Shown: positions 16,745 to 25,764, counted from the first letter of the stretch. The stretch: DNA of 61,263 bases from Myceligenerans indicum (GCF_016742955.1 NZ_JABBYC010000026.1:1-61263), one strand, 5' to 3'. The notes: generated from the letters alone by a model not told the origin. Program-made: numbers and translations.

Positions 16745-16760
16745 TGTGACCTAGCTCACA
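16745..16760. promoter_or_regulatory. GlxR/CRP-type binding site
   Basis: TGTGACCTAGCTCACA fits the cAMP-receptor family palindrome TGTGA-N6-TCACA and the stricter actinobacterial GlxR consensus TGTGANNTANNTCACA at every defined base. It lies in the 250-base divergent promoter region, 116 bases from the leftward sigma-like start and 120 bases from the rightward secretion-operon start. It could therefore control either direction. No GlxR/CRP gene is in the window. Confidence 0.7.
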
Positions 16761-16879
16761 TTTCTCTCTTGATCGGCAATCTCCAGGTCACACGAACCCC
16801 TCGTGACCCATTTGTTCGAGGTGACGAAGCGACAGCAGCAGGAAGACAAGCAGCCGCACCGGTGACTGGGAGAAGCGAG

Positions 16880-17155
16880 ATGAGCAAAGAACCCGCCCCC
16901 GAGCTCCACCACGACGACGTGACCCTGGGGCTCCTGCGCGACACTGCCGAGGTGCATGCCGTCCGCGGCGAGGTCAGGCCAGTCATCGACGCACTGGTGG
17001 CCGCACTCAAGCAGGACCCCCTCGGGAACGACGACACCGCACACAAGATTGCCGACGCCCTGGAGAGCCCCCGCACCCGCAGTGCGCGGGCTGCCCGCGC
17101 CCGGCTGTCCCGAGACCTCTCGAACGACCTGCCCGACGAGGTGCGCACGCGATGA
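16880..17155 (+). CDS. Small acidic-basic cytoplasmic protein, first gene of the secretion operon
   Basis: A 91-residue protein from the ATG at 16880, with GGGAGA upstream. It is hydrophilic and probably all helical: a His/Asp-rich start (ELHHDDVTLGLLRDTAEVHA), a middle helix (VIDALVAALKQDP), and an Arg/Ala-rich end (SARAARARLSRDLSNDL). No membrane segment or signal. The stop overlaps the next start (ATGA), so it is translated with the VirB8/TcpC-like protein. I do not recognise a family; a cytoplasmic accessory of the secretion machine is only an inference from position. Confidence 0.65.
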   Translation: MSKEPAPELHHDDVTLGLLRDTAEVHAVRGEVRPVIDALVAALKQDPLGNDDTAHKIADALESPRTRSARAARARLSRDLSNDLPDEVRTR

Positions 17156-18312
17156 GTTCCCTCCTGACCGGGCGCCGCGGCAAGAAGCGCGCGGCGTCCC
17201 CGTCGACCATCCCGGCGCACCCCCAGCGCGCCGCGGAAGGGGCCGGCGGACCGGTGTCGGCCAACCCCTGGAGAACCGACGGAACGGCACCCGCCGGCCC
17301 CGACCCGGCGTTCCCGGCCGACGACGCGCCGCCGCCGCAGGTGGTGGAGTGGTCGCAAGGCTCGGCACTCGCCTCGAAGGCGTGGACGGCACTGCTCGTG
17401 CTGGCCCTGGTTTCCGGACCTGTCGCACTCGTATGGACCGCGCTCCGCCCGGAAGGCGGCCCCGTCGCGGCCGGCACGGTCTCGGCTGACCAGGGCGCGG
17501 CGGCGGCCGCTGCCGAGAGGGCGGTCGAACTCACGGAGACCTGGCTGCGAGCGGACCGTGACGACCAGGCACTCGTGGCCTCGCTCACCGAGGCGTCGAT
17601 CAGCACCCTGCCGGCCACCGGTCTGACGATCCGGGACAGCTCGGTCGCGTCGGTCACCGCGGGCGACCCGAGCCCGACAGGCACGACGTGGATGGTGACC
17701 GTCGGCGTGGACGTCGCGGAGCCGGCCCCGGGGACGACCGTTCCCGTGCGCGGCGAATCGGGCGACGATTCGGAGGCCTCCGAGCCCGTGCTCGTGTGGG
17801 TTCGCCGATATTTCCAGGTACCGGTGCTGATACAGCGGCCCGCGGACGAGGACGAGCCGTTCGCGGTCGCAGCGCTGGCACTTCCGGCTCCCGTGCCGGG
17901 ACCGTCGGGTGCGGATTCTCCCGGCCTCGACTACCCCCGCACGATCCCGATCACGTCGGACGCGGGCGAGTCCGTCGCGGCGTTCCTGGGAGCGCTCGTG
18001 GCGGGCGACGGCGAGATCACCCGCTATCTACGCCCTGGCACGGCGATCCAGCCCGTGACACCCGCGCCATATACGGCCGTGTCCGTGACCTCGATCGGCG
18101 GCTCCCACGAGATCTCCGACCACCCGTCCGACGGCGACGGTACGCATGCCCTCGTCACCGCGGAGCTGACCCGCCCCGACGGGGAGAAGACCACCGCCCA
18201 GTACGTCCTGACGCTCGTGGCGCGGGACGGCCGCTGGGAGGTATCTGGCCTGGACCAGACCGTCCGCACCGAGATCCCGGTCGCCGGCTCCGGCGATTCC
18301 GGCACCGAGTAA
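17152..18312 (+). CDS. TcpC/VirB8-like transfer protein
   Basis: A 386-residue bitopic membrane protein. About 75 cytoplasmic residues (basic start, Pro/Ala-rich) precede one membrane helix (AWTALLVLALVSGPVALVW) near residues 77-97. Outside lie two NTF2-like domains. The first includes TETWLRADRDD and a W-M-V-T-V strand pair; the second begins SVAAFLGALVAGDGEITRYL, the characteristic TcpC C-terminal domain start, and closes with LVARDGRWEVSGL. TcpC of Gram-positive conjugation systems is a structural counterpart of VirB8, the scaffold of the inner-membrane complex. It overlaps the preceding gene by 4 bases. Confidence 0.75.
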   Translation: MSSLLTGRRGKKRAASPSTIPAHPQRAAEGAGGPVSANPWRTDGTAPAGPDPAFPADDAPPPQVVEWSQGSALASKAWTALLVLALVSGPVALVWTALRPEGGPVAAGTVSADQGAAAAAAERAVELTETWLRADRDDQALVASLTEASISTLPATGLTIRDSSVASVTAGDPSPTGTTWMVTVGVDVAEPAPGTTVPVRGESGDDSEASEPVLVWVRRYFQVPVLIQRPADEDEPFAVAALALPAPVPGPSGADSPGLDYPRTIPITSDAGESVAAFLGALVAGDGEITRYLRPGTAIQPVTPAPYTAVSVTSIGGSHEISDHPSDGDGTHALVTAELTRPDGEKTTAQYVLTLVARDGRWEVSGLDQTVRTEIPVAGSGDSGTE

Positions 18313-18326
18313 CAGGAGAGGGAACC

Positions 18327-18644
18327 ATGTTCACCGAGATCGTGACCGCCGCCCCCGAATTGACCGCGACAGCCCAGACAGTCCGCGCCGAGGGCTTCCT
18401 CGACCTGATCACCGTGAAGTCCGAAGAGGTCAAGGCCGCGATCGAGTCCGTGACCTTTGTGATCGTCATCCTCATGGTCGTCATCACGGCGGTGAAGACC
18501 AAGATGTCGATCGCCGCGATCCTGATGTCGGCGATCGTCGGCGGCGTCGTCCTCTGGCTGGTCAACGGAGGCATCAACGTCACCAAGGAACTGACGGACG
18601 ACGAGTTCAGCATGCCGGCCGTCGTCAGTACCACAACGGTCTGA
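18327..18644 (+). CDS. Small two-helix membrane protein of the secretion operon
   Basis: A 105-residue protein from the ATG at 18327 with AGGAGAGGG upstream. A 40-residue amphipathic N-terminus with no clear cleavable signal is followed by two membrane helices (SVTFVIVILMVVITAV and AILMSAIVGGVVLWLVNG) joined by a short basic loop. A short polar tail follows. Size, topology and placement before the VirB3/VirB4 pair resemble VirB2-type pilin subunits, but no sequence signature confirms this, and an unrelated small subunit is possible. Confidence 0.7.
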   Translation: MFTEIVTAAPELTATAQTVRAEGFLDLITVKSEEVKAAIESVTFVIVILMVVITAVKTKMSIAAILMSAIVGGVVLWLVNGGINVTKELTDDEFSMPAVVSTTTV

Positions 18645-18667
18645 GGCCGATCACGCACTAGGGGGTC

Positions 18668-19285
18668 GTGGTGGACGAACGGGAGCTGGAGACCGCGAAG
18701 TTCTATACGCGCGCCCGGCGCATCCCCATGCTGGTGGGGAAGATGCCGAGCGGGGGTCGGATCTGGGGCGGTCCGTACACGATCACGCAGATCGGCGCGG
18801 GGGCCCTGGTGGGGTTCGTGCTGTGGAAGACAGCACCCTTGTGGGCCCAGCTCGGCGGGTTCATGAACGTGGTCCTGGCCGCGGGGATCGTGATCGGGAC
18901 GGTGTGGCTCACCGGCAAGATCCCCAGTACCGGACGCAATCCGGCGACCTGGCTGATGGATGCCCTGAACCTCACGACGAGCCCAGGGAGGCTTTCCGGC
19001 GGCCGGCTGGTGATCGCGCGACCCCGCAGGCTCAATCATCGGGTCATGGTGCTGCTGCCCGACGGCGATCGCGCCGCGCGGCTCGCGCGGACGCGCGGCT
19101 GGACCGGCCCCGACCTGGTACCGGTGGACGACGTCGACCAGCGCGAGGTCGCCACCGGCACCGGCGAGATGCCGCTGCCCCCACTCACCCCGACCGACCT
19201 CATCCGCGACGACGATCGGGAGACCGCGTCGCTGACCGGCGTCGGCGAACTCCTCGCCGGCAAGCTTCGCAGGAAGGACGGCTGA
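18668..19285 (+). CDS. PrgI/VirB3-like membrane protein
   Basis: A 205-residue protein starting with GTG at 18668 (a second GTG follows at once), with AGGGGG 4 bases upstream. A short cytoplasmic start with FYTRARRIPMLVGKMPSGGR precedes GGPYTITQIGAGALVGFVLW, the first of two close membrane helices at about 38-80. A cytoplasmic tail of about 120 residues follows. Two closely spaced helices directly upstream of a VirB4 ATPase is the PrgI/VirB3 arrangement; VirB3 links the membrane complex to VirB4. The TGA overlaps the ATG of the ATPase gene by one base. Confidence 0.65.
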   Translation: MVDERELETAKFYTRARRIPMLVGKMPSGGRIWGGPYTITQIGAGALVGFVLWKTAPLWAQLGGFMNVVLAAGIVIGTVWLTGKIPSTGRNPATWLMDALNLTTSPGRLSGGRLVIARPRRLNHRVMVLLPDGDRAARLARTRGWTGPDLVPVDDVDQREVATGTGEMPLPPLTPTDLIRDDDRETASLTGVGELLAGKLRRKDG

Positions 19286-21816
19286 TGCTCAGCCACATCT
19301 CCGCCCTGACAGACGGCCTCATGTGGACCCGCTCCGGGATCGTATGGGCCGTCTGGCGGGTGTCGCCCATCCCGTATGCCTACCAGCCCGACGACAAGAA
19401 GCACGCCGCACGGCGGCACCACACCGCCCTGTACCGCGCACTGCGCGGTGAATCCCTGCACCTGGGGCTGGTCGCGGCAACGGACCCGGTCTCCGTCGTG
19501 GAGGCGATGGTCGAGGGTGTGGACGTGGCGGAGCACGAGGCATGGGCCGCGGAGTGCAACGCGACCCTCGACTTCCTGGAGCACATCGAGATCGGACGGC
19601 GCGTCCACTGGATCGCGGCACCGCTGCCGAACCCGGGCGCCAAGGCCGTACTCGAACCGCTGCAGGCGAGCTGGGCGGCGCTGAAGGATCAGCTGATGCT
19701 CCCGCGCGCGGTTCCCTCCAAGCACGCAATCGGCGAACGCGCTGCTCAGGCGGAGATGTTGCGCAAGGAGATGCCATCCGCGTTCGACCCCCGGCCAGCG
19801 TCGGTGGCGGAGATGGCCTGGTTGTTCGGCCACGCGATGCAGCGTGGCCTGGGCCTGGACATGGATGTCCCGGTCCACGGGTCGCTGGACGCCGAACTGC
19901 ACCTGACCGGGGCTGCCGTGTTGCCGGCAGCACTCATCGACCCCGCGGGGCAGACGGACGCCACCAGGCGCCTCACCCCGATGCAGATCCTCAAGCGCCC
20001 GTACGTCAAGGTGATCGACCCGGAGTATCCGGACCGTGCGTCGTACCAGTCGACGCTCGTCGTGAGCGATACGCCGTCCGGCGGGATCGTCTATCCCGGC
20101 TGCGAGTGGATCGGGCGCGTGGACGAGTCGAGCGTCCCGTGCGACTGGGCGATCCGGATGACCGTCCGTTCACGCGAAGAGGTGACCGGCCGCAACCGGC
20201 GTGCCGTCCGCACCCTGAACGACCAGTTCGACCAACGATCCGAGGAGGAGCGTGCGGGGTCGTCCCTGGACGGCACGGCCCGTGCGCTGGGCGAGTACCA
20301 GGCCGTCATGGACGCCGACGAGCTCGAGGTGGAGGTCGACGCCACCACGATGTTCACGGTGTCCGGCCCGAGCGCGGAGCAGGTGCTCGACGACGCCCGC
20401 GACCTCACCAAGTACTTCGCGTCCATGCAGTTCAAACTGCGCAACGACCCGACCGTCCAACCTGCCCTGTTCGACGCGACCCTGCCCGGCATCCCGACGC
20501 CGCGGGCCGTGCGCGAGTATTCGCAGATCACCACGGCGCGCTCGTTCGCGGCGGCGGTCCCGTTCGCGACGACGGACCTGGGCGACACCTCGGGATCGCT
20601 GTTCGCCCTGGAGATCAGCAACGGAGCCTCGCGTCCGAACCCGGTCTTCGTCAACCTGGGTGGGGCGTCCGACAAGCTCGATGTCGCGCTCGCGATGGGC
20701 TTCGTCGGCGAGCTCGGGAGTGGCAAGTCCGTCGCCCTGAAGTCCGTCGCCCTGGACAACATCGATCGCGGAGCCACGCTGATCGCGGTTGATCACACCG
20801 ACATGGGTGAGTGGGGCACCGCGGTCTCGGAGGTGGCCGGCTCCCAGGTGGTCGAGATCGCCGAGGACGCCACTCTGTCGATGGACCCCTTGCGCTGCCT
20901 ACCGCCGGCCACGGCGCCTCGTGTCACCCGCTCGTTCCTCACGGTGCTGCTCAGCGTCCAGACCAAGTCCGAGCAGAACGTTCTGCTGTCCAAGGTGCTT
21001 CAGCCGAGCTACATGGGACGGTACGGGATCACCTCGCTCGGCTCCCTGGCGCGGCACCTGGAGTCCGAGTGCGAACTCGCCGGTGCCCACACCCTGGCGG
21101 ACGAGATGCGGATCTTCTCCGAACTCGACTTCGGCCGGGCCGTCTTCGACGACACCCTGCCCGCGATCGATCTCGACGCCCCAGCGATCGTGATGCACAC
21201 GAATCGGCTGCAACTCCCGTCCAGGTCGGACATGGAGCACAGCCACCTGTTCGCCGAGCTGAAGGCGGAAAAAGTGTTCGGTCGCGCAGTGTTCGCGCTG
21301 ATCGCCGCCCTCGCCCGGCACCGATGCTTCAAGGACCGCACGCGCCTCGACATCTTCGCCGCGGACGAGGCGCACAAGACGATGTCGTCGCCGGAGGCGG
21401 CCGAGGAGATCGGCATGTTCATCCGCGACGGCCGCAAGCACAAGGCCGCGCTGCTTCTCGGCAGCCATGACGCCGAGGAGGACTTCGGCAACGAAGTGGT
21501 GCGCGGGCTCATCCCGTTCCGGGTGCTGCTGCGGCACCGCGACGAGAACCTCGCCCGCCGCGGCCTGCGCTGGCTGCACGGCCAGCAGTCGGACGCGCAG
21601 GTCGACCCTCAACTCATCAAGCTGATCACCGAAGGCACAGCCCCCGTCATGGATGGCGCGGTGGGCGTGCCCGAGGAGCGCCGGGGTGAGTGTCTCGTGC
21701 GGGACTTCCAGTCACGGTACGGACGTGCCAAGGTCTTGGCGCCGCTCGTCGTGTCGCGCGCCGAGACCGTGAAGACGACGCCCACCAGCTCCACGGGAAC
21801 GGTGATCCGCTCATGA
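19285..21816 (+). CDS. VirB4-family secretion ATPase
   Basis: An 843-residue ATPase. The start is the ATG at 19285 (TGATG overlap), because the upstream in-frame region codes for the preceding protein in another frame. The first 430 residues form the VirB4/TraC N-terminal domain (MLSHISALTDGLMWTRSGIV at the start). The Walker A motif FVGELGSGKSVALKS is near residue 475, and the Walker B motif RLDIFAADEAHK, with the DEAH box, near 688. A conserved C-terminal arginine-rich motif (HRDENLARRGLRWL) lies near 760. VirB4 proteins drive substrate transfer and pilus biogenesis at the cytoplasmic face. It is full length with intact catalytic residues and followed at once (ATGA) by the polytopic channel protein. 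Confidence 0.85.
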   Translation: MLSHISALTDGLMWTRSGIVWAVWRVSPIPYAYQPDDKKHAARRHHTALYRALRGESLHLGLVAATDPVSVVEAMVEGVDVAEHEAWAAECNATLDFLEHIEIGRRVHWIAAPLPNPGAKAVLEPLQASWAALKDQLMLPRAVPSKHAIGERAAQAEMLRKEMPSAFDPRPASVAEMAWLFGHAMQRGLGLDMDVPVHGSLDAELHLTGAAVLPAALIDPAGQTDATRRLTPMQILKRPYVKVIDPEYPDRASYQSTLVVSDTPSGGIVYPGCEWIGRVDESSVPCDWAIRMTVRSREEVTGRNRRAVRTLNDQFDQRSEEERAGSSLDGTARALGEYQAVMDADELEVEVDATTMFTVSGPSAEQVLDDARDLTKYFASMQFKLRNDPTVQPALFDATLPGIPTPRAVREYSQITTARSFAAAVPFATTDLGDTSGSLFALEISNGASRPNPVFVNLGGASDKLDVALAMGFVGELGSGKSVALKSVALDNIDRGATLIAVDHTDMGEWGTAVSEVAGSQVVEIAEDATLSMDPLRCLPPATAPRVTRSFLTVLLSVQTKSEQNVLLSKVLQPSYMGRYGITSLGSLARHLESECELAGAHTLADEMRIFSELDFGRAVFDDTLPAIDLDAPAIVMHTNRLQLPSRSDMEHSHLFAELKAEKVFGRAVFALIAALARHRCFKDRTRLDIFAADEAHKTMSSPEAAEEIGMFIRDGRKHKAALLLGSHDAEEDFGNEVVRGLIPFRVLLRHRDENLARRGLRWLHGQQSDAQVDPQLIKLITEGTAPVMDGAVGVPEERRGECLVRDFQSRYGRAKVLAPLVVSRAETVKTTPTSSTGTVIRS

Positions 21817-23825
21817 TCGCAACCCTCGTCAACGCGGCCGTCCACAGATCCGGCATCCTCGAGACGGCCGTCGTCGGCTCCGTGCTGCGTGCGGCGGAGG
21901 AATCCGACGGGGCAGGTACTGCGAGCCTCCACCTCGAGGACACGAGCGGCGTCTCCACCGACCGCTTCGTTCTGCAGTGGGACACCGGATCGGCTTGGAA
22001 CCCGATGAACGTGGACTCCGAGATCTTCTCCACGCTCGCCGGCATGTTCTGGTCGTGGTACCGCGACATCGTCGCGGTTCAGATCTGGGTGCTGGACTGG
22101 GTCCTCGGTATGGACTGGCTCGGCTACGTGCTGTCTCCCTTGGCCGGCCTGAGCCTCATCGTGCAGTCGATGATCTCCCAGATCGGCCTGCTCAGCCTGA
22201 CCCTCATCATCCTGGCGTTCGTCGTCGGGTTCTGGCTGCTCAAGGGCCGGTACGCGGGCGGCTTCATGGAGCTGATCATCGGCTGCGTCATCGCGGCGCT
22301 GGCCACGGGCTTCCTCGCCAATCCGATGGGGACGATCGGCGGCGACAACGGCGTCATCATGCAGTCGCGTGACGCGGGCATGGACATCGCCACCGGGTTC
22401 GCCACCGAGGGGGCTTCGTTCCAGCGCGACGCCGCGGCCATTCGCGACGGGCTCAAGGGCCAGCTGGTGGACACCCTCATCCGCACTCCGCACCAGATCA
22501 TCAACTACGGCTCGATGATCGACGGCACCCGCTGCGCCTCCACCTACACCGATGCCGTGGGCACGGACGACGCCGTCGAACGCATCGGTGACTGCGACGA
22601 GAGGTATGCCGAGGCGGCGCAGCAGATCGACGCACCGAAGGTGGTCTCCACCCTCAGCCTGCTGAGCACGGGGTTCGTCTTCCTGCTCCTGAGCGTCGTC
22701 ATCGTGGGCGGGACGCTCTTCGCGGTTGTGCTGCTGGGCTGGTCGGCGATCAAGCTCCTCTGGCAACTTCCCGTCGGCGTGGTCTCCAGCGGCACCCGTG
22801 CTCAGCTCTTCCGTACGTTCGCAAGCATCGGACTGGGCTGCATCCTCGTGGCGATGGCAACGATGTTCCTCGTCGCGTGGATGAAGATGCTGCTCGGCTT
22901 CTACGACGCCACGGACGGCATGCCCTTCCTGGTCCGCCTGTACCTCTTCAACACCCTGGTCGTCGCCGGCGCCGTGTTCTACGTCCTGATGGGGACGAGC
23001 GTACGGGCCGGGCTGCGCAACCTCGCCGACAAGCTGGCCACCGCTGGTGTGCCGTCCCAGGTGGGCGAACCGCAGGCCATGCCCTGGGCAGGCCAGGCCA
23101 AGTGGACCGAGCGGTACAACAAGGCGAAGGACTGGGCCGGCATCGGTCTGGGGCCGGCGCCCGCGTCAGGCGACGACGGCGCCGGGTCGGGCGGCGGCTC
23201 CGAGGATTCAGGTTCCGACACGACGCCCGGCTCCCCGAACCCCGCCGAGATGGACCTGAACGACAAGGGAGCCGGAGCGGTCGCGGCGGGAGCTCAACGA
23301 CCCGGCGATGATCACGCGCCGGCGGACGGCGCCGATGCTCGCGGGCCTGGTGCGGCGGGCGGACGGTCCGCCGGGGAGTGGTCCGACGCCGCGAACACCC
23401 TGCGCGAGCAGGACCGGGACCACGTCCCGGCGGTCGTCGGAGCGCAGGATCCCGGTTCGGACGCGAACCTGCACGACAAGCACACCGACCAGACCCCGCC
23501 ACGCACCGAGTCCGAGAAGTTGCGCGACCGCATGGCGAACGCTACTCGGGCTGTCACCCGAACTGGTCTTCAGATGGGCGCGGCCGCCGCCACCGGTGGC
23601 ACGTCCGCCGCAGCAGTCGGAGGGTCGCGCGCCCTCGGCTTCGTGCAGCGGGCCAGAAAGGTCAGCAGCGCGGTCCGCAGCGGTGCCCGCGCCATGTCGA
23701 ACTACTACCAGCGCCGAGCCGACCTGGAACGGAGGCTAGGAGGGCGCCGTTCGGGTCAGCGGAGCTCCACGCCGGGCGTCGTGTCCCGCCCGAGCTCGCG
23801 TGACCTGAGAGACCTGGGCCGCTGA
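21813..23825 (+). CDS. VirB6/TrbL-like polytopic membrane protein
   Basis: A 670-residue protein from the ATG at 21813, overlapping the VirB4 stop (ATGA). An extracytoplasmic N-terminus of about 95 residues is followed by seven or so membrane helices between about 100 and 420: VLSPLAGLSLIVQSMI, LSLTLIILAFVVGFWLL, FMELIIGCVIAALATGFL, TGFVFLLLSVVIVGGTLF and others. A soluble loop carrying two Cys (TRCAST and IGDCDE) lies between the third and fourth. The last 230 residues are Gly/Ser/Asp-rich and disordered with an Arg-rich end. This is the layout of the channel-forming VirB6 class in monoderm type IV systems. The long tail is unusual and could contact the cytoplasmic ATPases or DNA. Confidence 0.75.
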   Translation: MIATLVNAAVHRSGILETAVVGSVLRAAEESDGAGTASLHLEDTSGVSTDRFVLQWDTGSAWNPMNVDSEIFSTLAGMFWSWYRDIVAVQIWVLDWVLGMDWLGYVLSPLAGLSLIVQSMISQIGLLSLTLIILAFVVGFWLLKGRYAGGFMELIIGCVIAALATGFLANPMGTIGGDNGVIMQSRDAGMDIATGFATEGASFQRDAAAIRDGLKGQLVDTLIRTPHQIINYGSMIDGTRCASTYTDAVGTDDAVERIGDCDERYAEAAQQIDAPKVVSTLSLLSTGFVFLLLSVVIVGGTLFAVVLLGWSAIKLLWQLPVGVVSSGTRAQLFRTFASIGLGCILVAMATMFLVAWMKMLLGFYDATDGMPFLVRLYLFNTLVVAGAVFYVLMGTSVRAGLRNLADKLATAGVPSQVGEPQAMPWAGQAKWTERYNKAKDWAGIGLGPAPASGDDGAGSGGGSEDSGSDTTPGSPNPAEMDLNDKGAGAVAAGAQRPGDDHAPADGADARGPGAAGGRSAGEWSDAANTLREQDRDHVPAVVGAQDPGSDANLHDKHTDQTPPRTESEKLRDRMANATRAVTRTGLQMGAAAATGGTSAAAVGGSRALGFVQRARKVSSAVRSGARAMSNYYQRRADLERRLGGRRSGQRSSTPGVVSRPSSRDLRDLGR

Positions 23826-24442
23826 TGCGCAGAGCGACGATCATCGTACTGACCGTTGTCGTGCTGGTGGTGGCGGCCTGGATCGGCTGGCCCCGGGAAG
23901 GCACATCGGACCAGGGCAACGAGTTCGCGAGTGGTTCCGGGAACGCCGTCGAACCTGGCAACGGCGGTGCCGTGACGAACGACGACGCCGACGACCCCGG
24001 AGCGCGATCCGAGACGGCTTCCGACGGCACGGTCGACCCGGGTGACCCGGCACTCGACGTGGTCGACGAGCCGGAGTTCGACCATGACGGCGAACCCACG
24101 ACGCAGGTCGAAGCGGCCTGGGACGACGGCGTCCGGGCGTCCGCCCGGGAAGCCGCCACCGCGGCCGTGACGGCGTTCTCCGATGTCGACCAGCCCGCCG
24201 ATTCCTGGTGGACGGAGTTGTCCCCGCTGCTCACCCCGCAGGCACGTGCCGTGTACGAGGACGTCGATCCGCGCAACGTCCCCGTACGCGAGGTCACGGG
24301 GCCGGCGCTGGTCGTCGACGAGTCCGCGGTGCTGCTCACCGAGGTCACGGTGCCGACGGACATCGGTGACTACACCGTCGTGCTCGTCCGCGCCGACGGG
24401 GGCTCACCCTGGCTCGCCGAGCGGATCGGGCCACCGTCGTGA
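23825..24442 (+). CDS. Membrane-anchored accessory protein with NTF2-like domain
   Basis: A 205-residue protein whose ATG overlaps the previous stop (TGATG). The N-terminal helix TIIVLTVVVLVVAAWIGW anchors it; no lipobox Cys is present. About 65 acidic disordered residues follow. The C-terminal 100 residues (AAVTAFSDVDQPADSWWTEL, then LLTPQARAVYEDVDP and a closing WLAERIGPP) resemble the compact NTF2-like domains common in actinobacterial secretion and conjugation operons. It is probably an extracytoplasmic partner of the VirB8/TcpC-like protein. That role is inferred from domain type and operon position. Confidence 0.6.
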   Translation: MRRATIIVLTVVVLVVAAWIGWPREGTSDQGNEFASGSGNAVEPGNGGAVTNDDADDPGARSETASDGTVDPGDPALDVVDEPEFDHDGEPTTQVEAAWDDGVRASAREAATAAVTAFSDVDQPADSWWTELSPLLTPQARAVYEDVDPRNVPVREVTGPALVVDESAVLLTEVTVPTDIGDYTVVLVRADGGSPWLAERIGPPS

Positions 24443-25764
24443 ACGGATCACAGCTGGCGAAGCAGGGCGGCCGGCTCGCCGCGAAGGCAACGGGGCGGGC
24501 AGTTCGCCGGGCGGCGACGTCGGGCAAGGACCCCAGGAAGGACGACCACACGAAGCGGGCTCTGGTCGTGCTCGCGGTCCTGGGAACCGTGACCCTTGCA
24601 CTGCCGGCTGCCCTCGTCGGCATGGTGGTGCTGGTCGCAGGGATGATCGGCGGGCAGCAGTCCATGGGCGGCGGCGGGTGCGGGATATCAGGCTCGGTCG
24701 TCGTGGCGGCCGGCGACCACGTCGAGCAGGTCGCCGCTGGGGGGTTCACGGCCGAGCAGTTGCAGAACGCGACGGTGATCCTACAGGTCGGTGCAGAGCG
24801 CGGCGTGCCGGCGAAGGCGCAGGCGATCGCGGTGATGACCGCACTCGGCGAGTCGGGGATGCGGAACCTGACCTATGGCGACGACCGGTTCGGCGTACGG
24901 AACCCGGATGGGTCTCTGACCTCTTCCATCGGCATGTTCCAGGAGCAGAAGTGGTTCGGGACGGTCCAGGAGCGGCTGGACCCCGTGGCGTCATCGGGCC
25001 GCTTCTACGACCGGCTGCTCGCCGTGGAGGGCTGGCAGGCGATGGAGCCGACCATCGCCGCGCACAAGGCGCAGCACAACGCCGATCCCTACCACTACGC
25101 GAGCCAGTGGGACCGGGCGCTTCAGGCGATGCGGCTGGTCAGCGGAGCGGACGAGCAGGACCTGGAGGCCCTTTCCGCGTCGATCCGAGGCGCCACGCCT
25201 GCGGCTCCGTGCATGACGGGGGCCATCAGCCAGGCGGCAGTCAGCGCCGGCGGATGGGCGAACCCGGCCGTAGGGTCAAAGGCTTCCGGTTTCGGGCCGC
25301 GGAACACGGGCATCGCGGGTGCCTCCCGCTTCCACGAGGGGCAGGACATCGCTGCGACCTGTGGCACCCCGGTGTACGCCGCAGCAGCCGGACGTGTCGT
25401 GATCTCCGGTGGGACGGGCTGGGGAACTGGCAACACGATCCGGATCGAGCACGGTCTCGGGCTCGACACCACCTACGGGCACCTTCTGACCGGAACGAAT
25501 CTGGTGTCCGTCGGGGACGTCGTCCAGGCAGGGCAGCAGATCGCGTCGATGGGGGGAGACTCCCGGGTCGACCCGGCGGGCGCCGGGACGTCGTCGGGCT
25601 GCCACCTGCACTACGAGGTGCGGCTGAACGCCAGGGCCGTGGATCCCGAACCGTTCATGGTGCAGCAGGGAGTGATGCTGGGAACGGCTGCGCCGGCGCG
25701 AGTGCCGGAGCCGATGAGGCCGGGTGACGAGCCGGCGGTCGATTCGGCCCAGGCAGCTCCCTGA
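24439..25764 (+). CDS. VirB1-like bifunctional cell-wall hydrolase: lytic transglycosylase plus M23 peptidase
   Basis: A 441-residue protein, GTG start at 24439 overlapping the previous stop (GTGA). A basic 45-residue cytoplasmic start precedes a membrane helix (VLAVLGTVTLALPAALVGMVV). Next is a lysozyme-like domain (residues about 95-235) with the probable catalytic Glu138 in TALGESGM and SIGMFQEQKWFG, which fits transglycosylase folds. Last is an M23 metallopeptidase domain (about 285-420) with HEGQD (His299, Asp303) and HLHYE (His389, His391), the zinc ligands and catalytic His. Such two-domain hydrolases open peptidoglycan for secretion or conjugation channels in Gram-positive bacteria. 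It ends the operon; no terminator is evident. Confidence 0.82.
   Translation: MNGSQLAKQGGRLAAKATGRAVRRAATSGKDPRKDDHTKRALVVLAVLGTVTLALPAALVGMVVLVAGMIGGQQSMGGGGCGISGSVVVAAGDHVEQVAAGGFTAEQLQNATVILQVGAERGVPAKAQAIAVMTALGESGMRNLTYGDDRFGVRNPDGSLTSSIGMFQEQKWFGTVQERLDPVASSGRFYDRLLAVEGWQAMEPTIAAHKAQHNADPYHYASQWDRALQAMRLVSGADEQDLEALSASIRGATPAAPCMTGAISQAAVSAGGWANPAVGSKASGFGPRNTGIAGASRFHEGQDIAATCGTPVYAAAAGRVVISGGTGWGTGNTIRIEHGLGLDTTYGHLLTGTNLVSVGDVVQAGQQIASMGGDSRVDPAGAGTSSGCHLHYEVRLNARAVDPEPFMVQQGVMLGTAAPARVPEPMRPGDEPAVDSAQAAP

Noticed and set aside
16880..25764. Calling the locus a complete integrative conjugative element
   Set aside because: No relaxase, coupling protein, integrase, origin of transfer or flanking repeats could be found.
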